A DNA stretch of 64,000 bases from positions 110,842,617 to 110,906,616 of the forward strand of contig OZ005735.1 in assembly GCA_963930755.1 (NCBI GenBank), given 5' to 3'. Position numbers and translations under genes: made by a program. Below the pieces are notes generated by a model. That model was not told the DNA's origin. It did no database searches and saw only the letters and a list, made by a program, of their open reading frames with translations. Shown here one piece after another: positions 30,978 to 41,676 of this stretch; the stretch's first letter is position 1; every line of letters begins with the position of its first letter. The stretch comes from Eudasyphora cyanicolor (lineage: Eukaryota > Arthropoda > Insecta > Diptera > Muscidae).

Positions 30978-31557
30978 TTTTTATACCCTACACCACACTG
31001 TGGTACAGGGTATTATGACTTTGTGCAGTTGTTTGTAACACCCAAAAGGAGAAGAGATAGACCCATTGTTTATTATACCGATCGACTTGTAATCACTTTC
31101 TGAGTCGATTTAGCTATGTCCGTCTGTCTGTAGATGTATTCTTGTAATCAAATTACATGTCGCGGTTATGGTCCTATCTCAACGAAACTCGGCACATATC
31201 TTTCTTTAGGCCCAAGGACGATCCCTATTGAATTTGGTTAAAATCGGTTCAGATTTACATATAGCTCCCATATATATGTACCTCCGATTTGGCATACAAC
31301 ATTTTTTAACCCACTTGTACACAAATTGACAGAGAGTAGTCTCGTGATGCGCTTAGAGACAATATAAAATTTGGGGGAAGTCGGTTCAGATTTAGATATA
31401 GCCCCCATATACATGTTACCCCCGATTTGACATGTAAGCGCTGTAGAAACTGTATTTTATATCCGATCAGTACGAAATTCAGCAGAAAAAGGTTTCCTAT
31501 TACATGAAGGAATACTGCCAAATTCGGAGAAAATCGGTCCGGATTTAGATATAGCCA
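30978..31557 (+). mobile_element. HINE family C1, 5' part
   Basis: TTTATACCCTACACCACACT, TTTGTAACACCCAAAAGG, GAGTCGATTTAGCTATGTCC with a GTCTGTC tract, then about two 153-bp units. It lacks the 3' hairpin end. It sits in J2 between thumb and palm. Confidence 0.75.
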
Positions 31558-31914
31558 AGCCATCATTAGTTGTCAATTCTCTAAGTACTTTATATTGACC
31601 CAAGATTATATGATTTCAATTATTATTTTTTTACGAACATTGAAAATTTCTAAAAATGTAACTTTGAATTACTGAAAAATTTGACACAATTTATGTATTT
31701 TATGAATATTTAAATGCAAATAAATATTTGTTTCACAAATAGCAGTCACATTGGGATGTAAACAAATATTTGTTTAGAACAACATCTTCCCAAATACACA
31801 ATTTTTGTATGTACCAAATATTACATGCTTGGAGTCTACCCTAAACATATATATGTTTCAAGCCGAATATGTTTGGGACAATATACTACAGAAGCGATTT
31901 TTTTTCAGCGTGTG
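31558..31914. repeat. AT-rich repeat D2 inside J2
   Basis: It matches D1 up to the identical right end TTTTTTTTCAGCGTGT. The left part after the HINE (31560-31620) is not shared. J2 coding sequence resumes at 31915. Confidence 0.6.
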
Positions 31915-32810
31915 GGATCTTCGTTTTCCTTGTAAATAGACATATTTCTGTTTTGTCTGGGTTAACATTTAATCCCCTTGGTTGTGCCCAGTTATATGCT
32001 ATGTTAAGTGTCTCTTCAGCTCTTCTGCATAATAGATTTGGATGATAGCCCCTTAGAAGTATTACAACGTCGTCTGCATAACAGACTGGTTTAAGTCCTT
32101 CATTGGTGAGGGCTTTTAGGAGACTGTGTATCGTCGTAACCCATAGAAGAGGCGATAAAATGCCCCCCTGAGGTATACCACGATTTACCTTGCCTCTAAT
32201 TTTTACGTCATATGACCCACAAATAATCCACCTATTCCTTAGCATATTGTTGATCCAGTTTTTCAGCGCCCGGTCAACCTGAAACTCGTCTAAGGACTGG
32301 ATAAGTGTGTCGGTCTGTACATTGTTGAATGCGCCCTCAATGTCTATGCAAACAGCAAGTGTATACATTTCTTTACTGAAGGACTCTTCTATGTGGTGCA
32401 CTACATCATGCAGAGCTGTTTCCACTGACCTTCCTTTGACATAGGCGTGTTGTTGGAATTTTAGCCTGTCATCCGCCATTTTACTTTTGACCATGTCATC
32501 AATGATTCGCTCCATTGTTTTTAACAGGAAAGAAGTTAGGCTAATGGGTCGATAAGTCTTTGGGGTCGTATAACTCGCCTTGCCAGGCTTTGGTATGAAG
32601 AACACCCTTGATTCCTGCCAGTTTTTTGGGGTATACGAATGGGTTAGGCATGCAGTGAACACTCCAGCCAGAGTTGATACCAGATCCACCTCATTCTGCA
32701 GAAGTGCTGGAAATATTCCATCCGGTCCCGCAGCCTTAAAGGGAGAGAAACTTTTTATCGCTTATTTAACCATACCATCTGTTATATCCGTAATAAGTAC
32801 TTGATGAAGA
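31915..32810 (-). pseudogene. J2 ORF2: reverse transcriptase palm and fingers
   Basis: An open frame of ~260 residues from VDLVSTLAGVFTACLTHSYT: SRVFFIPKPGKASYTTPKTY, RPISLTSFLLKTMERIIDDM at 48-67, D116 in CIDIEGAF, RGIPQGGILSPLLW at 170-183 and YADD at 204-207. It ends in KTKIPHAEK where repeat D2 begins. Upstream, FSPFKAAGPDG is readable in a shifted frame, the usual start of the domain. RT motifs are intact, but flanking parts are not. No endonuclease was found between ORF1 and RT, so about 1 kb is deleted. Confidence 0.8.
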
Positions 32811-32988
32811 AACTTTTTCATTTTAGACATGCTTTTAACGCTGTCTACCTGCTATCAATTATGGCATAGCATAGATCGTCTCGAAAATGTTGTATAGCTA
32901 TATTAGAATAAGATGGTGGCTTCATACCCTTCATTATGGCTAATTGATTTTTCCCTGTCTGTAGAGTCTTTTTGTTTAAAGCCTCATC

Positions 32989-33519
32989 CTAAACGGATGA
33001 GTTGGTTGACTTGACCTGCGTTGCTGGATCAACTTTACCGACCACGATCGAAGGACCCCGATTAGAGACTTTCTTTTGTGTGGTTACGTTAGGTTTCTCC
33101 GAAATACTGGAAGATGTTGAGCCTTTTCTCTTCTTAGTCACCTTTACAGCGCTATGTTTTTCGGGGGACCTGAATCTTTTAGCGGCCTCTATGTTTGTGT
33201 TGGAGCTAGAATTGTCAGGTTCATCCCGTAATAGGTTCCGTGGGTTCAACTTATTCAGTATCCTTCTTTGTGCCCCTGACAGTCTCTTTGAGTTAGCAAT
33301 AATAGTGATATTGTTTTCATTGGATGATTCAGGGTCAGAGTCCCCACTGGCTTTTAAAGGCTGGGGTTGCTTAGAGCCCCAGCTGGATTCTGTTTCATCT
33401 GTCTTATCATTTGTTTTGCCTGCGGCTGGATGTGCTCTTGTTTTATTTGCTACTACGGGATCCAAGGCACCAAAGCTCGTAGAAGTTGCATGCTCATGAT
33501 TGTTCGATAACAACGGCAA
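32989..33519 (-). pseudogene. J2 ORF1-like, 176 aa, Ser/Lys-rich
   Basis: It starts MPLLSNNHEHATSTSFGALD and is rich in Ser, Asn, Asp and Lys, with AAKRFRSPEKHSAVKVTKKR as a basic patch near residues 108-128. It ends STNSSV then stop. It lacks the zinc knuckles expected in a full gag-like ORF1. Position 5' of the RT and duplication of its start near 13486-13545 support ORF1 of J2. A host protein is less likely because the same N-terminal DNA is repeated elsewhere. Confidence 0.5.
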
Positions 33520-33540
33520 ATGACTCGTGAGTGAATCAAC

Positions 33541-33824
33541 GCTTTTCGCTTCTTTTTTGGTTTAATCTTAAATTGGTTGGGGGAGACACCCCCATACCCA
33601 GTATAAGCCCGCAATAGGTACGTCGATATAGGCCTTCCAGACTGAGCTCAGAAATTTCTGTCCAGAGACCGATGCATCCAATTCAACCTACACTTTAAAA
33701 ACAACAAACCACGTGATTGCGTAGTAGGTAGGTGAATAGGTATTGCGTAATAGGTTAAAAACTATCCGCTCTGCGATAACACGTCCGTACGCTACGACTG
33801 GCGGCGATTGACGTTATGTCGAGT
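33541..33824 (-). mobile_element. Non-LTR 5' leader sequence
   Basis: Sequence upstream of J2 ORF1. 33720-33790 contains the complement of CGCAGAGCGGATAG and ATTACGCAAT, also seen near 13700-13735 and 14117-14130, so this leader is shared between J2 and J1 copies or has recombined. Confidence 0.4.
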
Positions 33825-33965
33825 ACTTCCTGTCTGTCTTTAATTGTAAGAGTCGGTTTATTACCTATGTTACAAATACTTAGGTTGGTAGTTAGAATAA
33901 AGTCAAGAAGCGAATCACCCCTATTGTTTATATCCGTACTACCCCAGATAGTATGATAAGCTGTT
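33825..33965 (-). pseudogene. J1 endonuclease scrap
   Basis: AYHTIWGSTDINNRGDSLLD then FILTTNLSICNIGNKPTLTI and QEVLDIT, nearly the same as 26604-26790. It is cut on both sides, joined to HINE A on the right. Confidence 0.7.
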
Positions 33966-34316
33966 AACTTTTGTACAAAATGGTACTTTTGTGTGGAAGG
34001 TACCAAAAGGGGCGTGATAATAACGTTCATTTTTCGACAGACTATATGTACTTTAAAAACAGTACACTGTACAACATTTTAAGTATTTGTAGGCACTAGT
34101 CTTACTAGTACACTAGTATTAGTATGATATATTTGTGTAGGAGGTACCAAAGGGGCATGGCTATAACGTCCATTGTAGGTACTATAAAACCATTAGACTG
34201 TACAAAATTTCAAGTCTTTGTATGCACCGGTAATCAAGATATAAGCTGTTACCTTTTCGTGCAAAATAGTATATTTGTGTGGAAGGTACCAAAAGGGGCG
34301 TGTCAATTACACCCAC

Positions 34317-34760
34317 TGTTCACGTACGCAGCATTGTCTCAACTTCCCGAGCCTGATCAATACCGGTTGCGTATTGACATCACTGGAATCTCCTCTACAC
34401 CTCTCTTCGGAGACCTAATTCGCTTAATACGGATGTGTAGAGTGCGGATTGCCTATGGGTGGTGGTTGTTGTGTGGCTGCCTTGCTCATCTTCGGGTCTT
34501 TCTCTCTCTCTCTCTATTCGCAAAATCTATGGTAGTCGAACACTTGTAACGAGCCTCTGCGTTCACCACTTGTCGTTTCGCTCTACGCTCGCGCACACAG
34601 GCCTTGTCGCCAACCACTTACACGGTAATAAATCCTTGTTTATTTGAAAATACCCCAAATAAAGATCCCCCACTATTTATATTTAAAACTAAAATTCGTT
34701 TGTTTTTATTTATTTATTTCTTTACCACACGAACCCCCCTTTTGCACCCCTACACCAACA
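34317..34760 (+). repeat. 5' LTR of BEL/Pao element
   Basis: It starts TGTTCACG and ends CACCAACA. It contains a CT run (about 34497-34518) and two AATAAA words (34627-34632, 34658-34663) that fit polyadenylation in the R region. No clear TATA box was assigned. Confidence 0.9.
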
Positions 34761-34763
34761 TTT

Positions 34764-34781
34764 TGGTCGTATCGAGCCGGA
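34764..34781 (+). promoter_or_regulatory. Candidate primer binding site
   Basis: TGGTCGTATCGAGCCGGA begins 3 nt after the LTR. It begins TGG, as needed to pair with the CCA end of a tRNA. It resembles the complement of an insect tRNA-Tyr 3' end as I remember it, with a few mismatches; the tRNA identity is uncertain. Confidence 0.4.
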
Positions 34782-36264
34782 TTGGAATTAGCATCGTTAA
34801 TCGTGTGGTTTTTTTTTCGTTTTGAAGGGATTCGTCGGCATACGGACATCACACACCCCCCATCACTATCATCGCAATAACTTCATCACCATCCTAATCA
34901 TCGTCATCTTCATCATCAGGTACGTAAACTCAGTTAAAAAGTGAGCACCGCGTTTTCGTTTTTGTTTTTCAATAACAAGTACAAGAAAATAAAATAAATT
35001 GTTTTTCTGTGATACTGGTCGTTTTCGAAACACCCTACCGAGCGTGCCGTTTAAAATACAGTCCACTATCGTTTGAATTTATCGCCACTTCGTTAGTATA
35101 TACGGTGTTCGTATAGTGTTATAAATAAAAATAATTAATTTTCGTTGCAAATCAATCGATTTATTCGTCGGAATTCGATTGGATATTGGCAAATTGTTTC
35201 TAACAATTCTATACACTGTGTATATCGTCCTTTTATTCAGAGGTGTTGCTTAGTTTTCTCCTTTTTTCATTTTTCTCTTCGTTCAATCGCCACTGCTTTG
35301 GTTGAGATTACAGCAACAACGTCGTTGCAGTCCGCAGTTTGTAATCATCTAAGCGCCAATTTGAAGCATCGGTCAATAACCGAAGTATGTAAGAACACCA
35401 CCAATTGCATTTCGTTTATTTGTTTACCAGCGATCATATACATACACGTACATTCACACATAACACCATCGATCGGTTGATGTTTATTCTCGCTCCATTC
35501 GCTCCTTCTTTTACTGCTTTGTTGTGAGTATTATTGAACAGCTGACGTGATTCCTACCGTGTGGTTCTGATTGTGAGTATTCTTAAGCAGCTGACTAATA
35601 TTGTGATTGTCATTGTGAATAGTTTGGATCGGCTGATTGTGGTACTGTGGCTCACGGGTAAAGATCGCGAAAAAACAAAAATATTATTTTTGAAGTTTTT
35701 TAATTTCGGTGATAATTGTTGTTTGTTGTACTACTAGTTAGTACATTATTCGGCACTATTTGACTCCGTGCACCCTACAGCCCGTTTTGCTGACACATAC
35801 ACGTAAAAGAACATTGTATTTATTTTTTTTGATTAGAAAAAATATATTTGAAATTTTATTTGCTATTTGAACGTGTTGTTTTTGCATTTTAATTGTCTAT
35901 GTCGCGATTCGGCAGTAGTGCACCATACCCTCGATCAACTGGTCACACATACGTTTTAGAAAAATATTCTTTTTGACTTTCTCGGAAATTTTTGAATATT
36001 TTATTATTTTGTTTATCTTATTTGGAAGTTATTGATTAATTGTGCGCAAATTTACTTTTGTTGTTTGCTATTTTGGAGCGTTTGGTCATATTTGATTTCG
36101 TTTTCCGCTTCCCATTTCATAGATTTTTTTGAAAAATTTACAACCATTTCATTTTAAGGGCCTTCGCGACACGTTTGAATTTTCAATTTCGTGTGGTATT
36201 CTGAAATTGGTTTAACATTTCTTGGGAATTTTAATTAGTTAACTTTTTACTTATCTTCTTCAAA
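34782..36264 (+). other. BEL/Pao leader (untranslated)
   Basis: A 1.5-kb AT-rich leader with no long frame. It is internal sequence of the element and presumably carries packaging signals; none can be defined by eye. Confidence 0.6.
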
Positions 36265-38370
36265 ATGCCGCTTACCCCCCTTGATTTTTTCATCAGCGCT
36301 TCGGAGGCTGTATTGAAATTTGATTCGTCTTTCCGTATTCTGAAGGAAGAAGACCTCGATGTTTATGATCTTGAGGTTCGTAGTACAGAGTTAGATAATG
36401 TGTGGTCTACAACTCGAGAAATGTTTCAGAAATGTCTGGACTATTTGCAATCATCTCCTGACGCGGGGAAAGATGATATGGACTTGGCGAACACCAAGTA
36501 CGACGTGTCTTATCAGACGTACATACAATGCCTCGCCGCTATAAAGAGGAAGTTGTCCATGCTCACACGCTCTCGTAGAACGTCCCTGAGTTCGAATATG
36601 AGTGGTTCATTAGTTTCGTTGGCACAACAACCTTTCGGGGACACGCGCATTACTGACCCGGTAAACAATATGAGTTCTTCAACTCACGCGTCTCGTGAAA
36701 TCGGTATTCAAGTTGATCCTTCGAATAATTTAGATCTGGGAAATAGTACTAGGCATGCGGGCATAATTCAGCCAATTGGTGACGTCATGCATAATATTTC
36801 GATTCCGCCGTGTGACACTGACGTTTTTGAGGGCGATTTTCTTTCGTGGCCCACGTTTCGTGATTTATTTACAGCGGTTTATGTGAATAACTCTCGGCTT
36901 AGCGATATCGAACGCCTTTGTCATTTGCGTCGGAAAACGTGCGGTGAGGCCAGAGAAATTGTGGAGAAATTTCCCCTCACCCATCGAAGCTTTGATCTAG
37001 CTTGGAAAGCTTTGAAGGATACGTATGATAACAAGCGTATCCTGGTGAATAATCACCTCAAGCTTCTATTTGACCTTCCAATATTAGAAAGTGAGACAAG
37101 TTCGGGCTTGAAGACTTTGCAGCGTGGTATCAACGGTTGTCTATCGGCAATGGCCGTATATGACATTGTCACGGTCCACTGGGACCCTATATTAGTGTTT
37201 CTTTGTATCCAGAGATTGCCAAAGCTCACCCTAACTCTATGGGAACAGAGTATCAGGGATAAGTCGTCGTTATCCTCCTGGCAGGCATTAGATTATTTTC
37301 TTACGGAAAGAATTCAAACTCTGGCGTGTCTTCGCGACATCAAGGGCATCGATTCATCAAAAGTCCCTAAGTCTCGAAAAATCAGTACGGATTTTACAAA
37401 TTCGGCGGCTCTAGGAAATTCGAAATCTTCCTACAAAAATTGTTGTAGTTTTTGCCCCAATGAAATCCACCCTCTACTGTCATGTCCTCGGTTCAAGAAG
37501 TTTCCCTTCGATAAGAAATTTTCTGAAGTTAAGAAACAAGGTCGTTGTCTCAATTGCTTTTCACGGGGTCATTCCGTTAAAGACTGCTCTAGCACTCATA
37601 ATTGTAATGTGTGTAATGGAAGGCATCACACCCTCCTACACCGCCGTCATCGTTCTGCCTCTTTAACTGGTTCGTCGTCTAGCTCTACCTCCTCAACTGT
37701 TTCGTCGCCTAGCTCAAACCCTGTTGTTAGTGGTACGTCTCCTAATCATAATCTAGATAATGTAGCTTCCACTTCAAATGCGGATAATCTCACCGTTATG
37801 AATCGCCAGGTATTTCATACCACCCAGGATAGGAATGTGCTCTTGGGGACCGCCACCGTAAATATCATTCACCGGGGTATTACGTACCCTGCTCGAGCTC
37901 TCATTGACCCATCTTCCGAGACGTCCTTAATTACGGACCGCTTTCGAAAACGATTGGGAATTTCAACGCGTTCTACGAACGCTAGTGTGTCAGGCGTGAA
38001 CTGTACTCACCTTGGGAATTCAAGAGAAATTTGCTCTCTTGAAATCTCCTCACCTGTTGGTCCATCGCTCGTCTTAGAAACGGTAGCCCTCGTACTTCCG
38101 AACATTTCTGGCAACTTGCCATCACCTTCTGTTGCTACCATCCTTAGATCTCGTCTCCCCAGTCTTCGATTGGCTGATTCATTCGATGATGGTCCTGTAG
38201 ATTTGCTACTTGGCGCGGATCTTTATCCGCGAATTCTTCTGTGTGAACCACCGCGGATTGTTCTTGAGTCACTACTGGCTCAGAACACAATATTTGGTTA
38301 CATCCTAACTGGTTCGCTACCACCCGCCTTTCGTGAAATTCATGCTACAAGCACAGCTGTGGACTGGTAG
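36265..38370 (+). CDS. BEL/Pao gag-protease polyprotein, 701 aa
   Basis: An intact ORF with start context TTCAAAATG. The N-terminal half builds the capsid: the region around residues 185-350 (FEGDFLSWPTFRDLFTAVYV ... HLRRKTCGEAREIV) is the DUF1759-type gag of Pao elements. Cys/His knuckles follow: CCSFC from 393, CLNCFSRGHSVKDC from about 428 (CX2CX4HX4C) and CNVCNGRHH from about 447. A Ser/Thr linker leads to a retropepsin-like domain with ALIDPSSETSLIT; D548 aligns with the catalytic Asp, but the usual Asp-(Ser/Thr)-Gly is Asp-Pro-Ser. The second half of the domain (LLLGADLYPRIL, FGYILTGSLP) is present. The frame stops just where RT should begin, about 1000 residues short of a full polyprotein. 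No decay is visible, so the truncated form itself has been transposed. Confidence 0.9.
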   Translation: MPLTPLDFFISASEAVLKFDSSFRILKEEDLDVYDLEVRSTELDNVWSTTREMFQKCLDYLQSSPDAGKDDMDLANTKYDVSYQTYIQCLAAIKRKLSMLTRSRRTSLSSNMSGSLVSLAQQPFGDTRITDPVNNMSSSTHASREIGIQVDPSNNLDLGNSTRHAGIIQPIGDVMHNISIPPCDTDVFEGDFLSWPTFRDLFTAVYVNNSRLSDIERLCHLRRKTCGEAREIVEKFPLTHRSFDLAWKALKDTYDNKRILVNNHLKLLFDLPILESETSSGLKTLQRGINGCLSAMAVYDIVTVHWDPILVFLCIQRLPKLTLTLWEQSIRDKSSLSSWQALDYFLTERIQTLACLRDIKGIDSSKVPKSRKISTDFTNSAALGNSKSSYKNCCSFCPNEIHPLLSCPRFKKFPFDKKFSEVKKQGRCLNCFSRGHSVKDCSSTHNCNVCNGRHHTLLHRRHRSASLTGSSSSSTSSTVSSPSSNPVVSGTSPNHNLDNVASTSNADNLTVMNRQVFHTTQDRNVLLGTATVNIIHRGITYPARALIDPSSETSLITDRFRKRLGISTRSTNASVSGVNCTHLGNSREICSLEISSPVGPSLVLETVALVLPNISGNLPSPSVATILRSRLPSLRLADSFDDGPVDLLLGADLYPRILLCEPPRIVLESLLAQNTIFGYILTGSLPPAFREIHATSTAVDW

Positions 38371-38939
38371 TCGAATTTCGCGTAGGTTTTGTTTATAACT
38401 TGCTAGTCTCAACCTTCGTATGTACTTTTCGTCGCACCATCTATATGAATTCGTTTGGAATATGTTATCATTTCAACCCGACAACAGAATATTGTTGGTC
38501 ACATTTCTGACATATCATTCGCTTTTTGCAAACGTTTATAACGCGTAAATGTACGATTATAAATGAAATTGGAATTATCCTTAGAATTTGTTGCTCTCGT
38601 CTTTATTCGAACTCGAATCTTATTTTTTGAAACACTTGAAATCTTGAAGTTTGCATCTAGTTTCTGAATCTATTCAGCTAATAATGATCGCGCCATCATC
38701 CTTCACTTTTGTCGAAGTTCTTATGAACTCAAACTAATTTTGAAATTGAAATTTATTGAACTCGTCAATATTAATAAATTTGCGAATTCTTAATTAGCCT
38801 TGAAATATGTATTGAATTTTTAAATGCTCACTTGTAACTGAATTTACGTTCCTTATTATGTACTAATTTAATCCTAGTTGTAGATTATTTCCTTTCCTTT
38901 ATATTACAACATCGTCGGATGTTGCAAGGTGGCCGGCAA
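38371..38939 (+). other. BEL/Pao 3' noncoding region
   Basis: AT-rich, no RT or integrase motif in any frame. It ends GCAAGGTGGCCGGCAA directly before the 3' LTR; this purine-leaning stretch is the likely plus-strand primer site, though it is not a pure polypurine tract. Confidence 0.6.
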
Positions 38940-39383
38940 TGTTCACGTACGCAGCATTGTCTCAACTTCCCGAGCCTGATCAATACCGGTTGCGTATTGA
39001 CATCACTGGAATCTCCTCTACACCTCTCTTCGGAGACCTAATTCGCTTAATACGGATGTGTAGAGTGCGGATTGCCTATGGGTGGTGGTTGTTGTGTGGC
39101 TGCCTTGCTCATCTTCGGGTCTTTCTCTCTCTCTCTCTATTCGCAAAATCTATGGTAGTCGAACACTTGTAACGAGCCTCTGCGTTCACCACTTGTCGTT
39201 TCGCTCTACGCTCGCGCACACAGGCCTTGTCGCCAACCACTTACACGGTAATAAATCCTTGTTTATTTGAAAATACCCCAAATAAAGATCCCCCACTATT
39301 TATATTTAAAACTAAAATTCGTTTGTTTTTATTTATTTATTTCTTTACCACACGAACCCCCCTTTTGCACCCCTACACCAACA
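38940..39383 (+). repeat. 3' LTR of BEL/Pao element
   Basis: 444 bp, TGTTCACG to CACCAACA, no difference from the 5' LTR found on reading. Followed by CCCAC. Confidence 0.9.
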
Positions 39384-39886
39384 CCCACTTTTCACTGGAC
39401 TCTTGGTGCAATAAAAGTATTATACTGTACTGTGTTATACTTAAAATTTCAAGTATTTGCATAAAGCGATATTATGGCTATAAGCAGTAAATTTTTGGTG
39501 CAAAATTATCTATTTGTGTGGGAGGTACCAATAGGGGCGTGGCAACTTTGCCCATTTGTCTCGAGATGATAGTGCGCAATAAACTAGAAGGAGTTGACCA
39601 ATATGACCTGTCTTCGAACTTAGCCGGAGATAGAGAAAAATATTACCGCATATCAAATTTGAAGTCAATCTGTTACTCCTTTCGAGAGTTATCGTGCGCA
39701 CCACCCAGCAGACAGACACACAGACAGATAGACCGACGGACGGACGGACATTGCTCAAAGGACTTATAATGACCCAAAACGGACATCCGCCGAACATACT
39801 TATAGTCTTACTACTACTTCGATGTGTTACACTTTTGGCTCGTAGCAAATGATACATACCCTCCTCTCTAAGGTGAGGGGATAAAA

Positions 39887-41622
39887 AATCGCACAATGAT
39901 TTCTCAAACGGACCATAAAGGCTACGTTTTTCGTAGATTGGAAATCTTAAACTCGATTTCAGAAGACTTCGATACGCTGAATTCGAATCTGGCATCATAA
40001 TTGTCAATTAGCTTCGCGTTTTTGATGTTTTGAGATAGAAACATGAAAAGAGCTGATTTTTATTTCTTGAGTACACACAGAATACAGTTTGGTTGCCTCA
40101 GCCGAATTATTTGCCAACCGAATTTTGTAGTTCTGTCTACTATCATGCGATTCCATCAGGACAACCAATATTTTGGTTGTGGTATACTTCTGTTTCCATT
40201 TTGACAACAATCATATTTGGTTGCGCCAACTACGAAAATGGTGGCTTAAATTATCTGTTGTAGTTGCCACAACCAACTGCTTTAAAAAAATTGGTTGTTC
40301 TGACAATATGTCAAAACAACCAATTAATGAAAAACAGTTTTCATTAATTTTTATTTTATTTATTCAACAAAAAACAAAACAATTCATAACAAAATTAAAA
40401 ATCCCATATTACACATTCATCACTATTCATCACTATATGAGATGTGGAAATATTTGACAAACATTTTAGTACACAAAAAAACACAGAACTTTTATGCAAA
40501 TATCGTTTAAACCTGTGCTTTCAATTTCATGATTGTTGCTTTTATTTTTTATTTATGTAAAACATTTTGCACAACATATTCTGCATTCCACACATTATTA
40601 TCCACACGAGATTAGTTTTGATTACCCATACCATTCTTGAACAAAATGTTGAAGATTTTTTTAAGTCGAGTAATTTTATTTTTTGTTTGTCATGTATCAG
40701 CAAAAGATCATCAACCAATCTTTCGGTTGTATTTCCCAAAATACATTTAATTATTCTAAATTTGGGAAATGATTGGGATAAACAATAAACGATTATTTAT
40801 TAATATTTTTTCTGTTATTATCGCAATTATTCGTTGCGATAATTATCTTTGGTCTATTGATACAATTTCTGTTGTCAAGAATAAAACATTGGTTGTCACA
40901 ACTAAAAATCGATTATATGGTACTAAAATGAATATTAAAAATTGGTTACCACAACTAATCGAGTGTCAATGAAAAAAACAATCTTAATTCGATTGATACA
41001 ACCATCGATTTAGTTGCAAGCATTTTCATTTGATCGTATCCATGTTATTTTTGTTGTTTCAACTAATTATTTAATTACTTTTGTTGCTAGTACTATTTTA
41101 TTATTGTTACAATAGAATACCAAACCAATTATTTTCCTGGGTGTAGAGATTATTATATCGCGGCAATTAATTTTGCCAAAAAACTACTTATGTCATATAG
41201 CGGTTAATTCGTAGTTTATAAATGTAATTTATAATAATTATATCTGTGGAAAAAGTGTGAAATGTAAGAATATAAAACTGTAGTTTATTAAAGACCAATA
41301 ATGTCAGTATATGTTAGAATTATATCAAGATATTCCCCTTTTCAATAATTGATGTTTTTACTTAAAGATATAACTTTTAATATGATATAAGTAATTTTTT
41401 GCTAAAAGTAATAGTGTAATGAGAACTGAATATCAGCTCTTTTCACCTTTGTCTCAAAATATCAAAAACGCGAAGTTATTCGACTTTTCTGATGGCTGGT
41501 TCGAATTCAGCGTATCGAAGTCTTGAGAAATTGAGTCTAAGGTTTCCTATTTACGAACAAACATAGCCAGTGGTCCATTATAGACCGTTTTAGAAAAATC
41601 ATTGTGCGATTTTTAGAAATCT
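39887..41622. repeat. Foldback element with ~180-bp arms, carrying MITE B2
   Basis: The left arm (39887-40063) has ATCGCACAATGATTT, GACTTCGATACGCTGAATTC and TTCGCGTTTTTGATGTTTTG; the right arm (41440-41622) has the complements of the same words in order. Without B2 the loop is about 300 bp. No ORF. Its left arm starts at the 5' end of HINE A6. Confidence 0.7.
40074..41143. mobile_element. MITE B2, 1070 bp, TA target duplication
   Basis: The second copy of MITE B, same ends (CACACAGAATACAG ... CCTGGGTG), flanked by TA at 40072-40073 and 41144-41145. Highly similar to B1 apart from small deletions. It lies in the left part of the foldback loop. Confidence 0.85.
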
Positions 41623-41676
41623 TGTTTATTATAATTCGGTTATATTCATACCCTCACGATAGTGTGACGAGAGTAT

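Larger units (their letters stand above)
29871..33540 (-). mobile_element. J2 LOA/I-type non-LTR retrotransposon, interrupted
   Basis: Reading right to left: ORF1 (33519-32989), a junction lacking the endonuclease (32988-32810), RT (32810-31915), inserted repeats D2 and HINE C1 (31914-30978), RT thumb and RNase H scraps (30977-29871). The 3' zinc finger lies outside, beyond the J1 boundary, but is seen in another copy at 2579-2892. It is distinct from J1, with clearly different amino acids in all motifs. Confidence 0.75.
34317..39383 (+). mobile_element. BEL/Pao LTR element lacking RT and integrase, 5067 bp
   Basis: It has two 444-bp LTRs, 5-bp target duplication CCCAC (34312-34316, 39384-39388), a 1.5-kb leader, one gag-protease ORF and a 570-bp 3' region with no RT, RNase H or integrase. 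The LTRs read as identical by eye, so insertion is very recent. Replication must depend on an autonomous relative elsewhere. Confidence 0.9.
33966..39886 (-). mobile_element. HINE family A (A6), split by the BEL element
   Basis: Reverse orientation. 33966-34316 has three unit ends (GTGTGGAAGGTACCAAAAGG type) with CGTTCATTTTTCGAC; 39384-39886 continues CCCACTTTTCACTGGACTC, one more unit, the GACAGACAGA tract (about 39711-39748) and the 5' end GGGATAAAA. The BEL insertion site is the word CCCAC in a unit. The 3' hairpin end is missing. Confidence 0.75.

Noticed and set aside
33002..33499. 165-codon plus-strand frame
   Set aside because: Antisense shadow of J2 ORF1.
34459..34647. Small frame repeated at 39082-39270
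   Set aside because: It lies wholly in the BEL LTR and is duplicated only because the LTR is.
34764..34781. Firm naming of the BEL primer tRNA as tRNA-Tyr
   Set aside because: The match is from memory and imperfect, so it is given only as a candidate.
40567..40788. 73-codon frame conserved with 15754-15975
   Set aside because: Both copies of MITE B preserve it, but an antisense frame is also open and two young copies would share any frame. No domain; not called as a gene.
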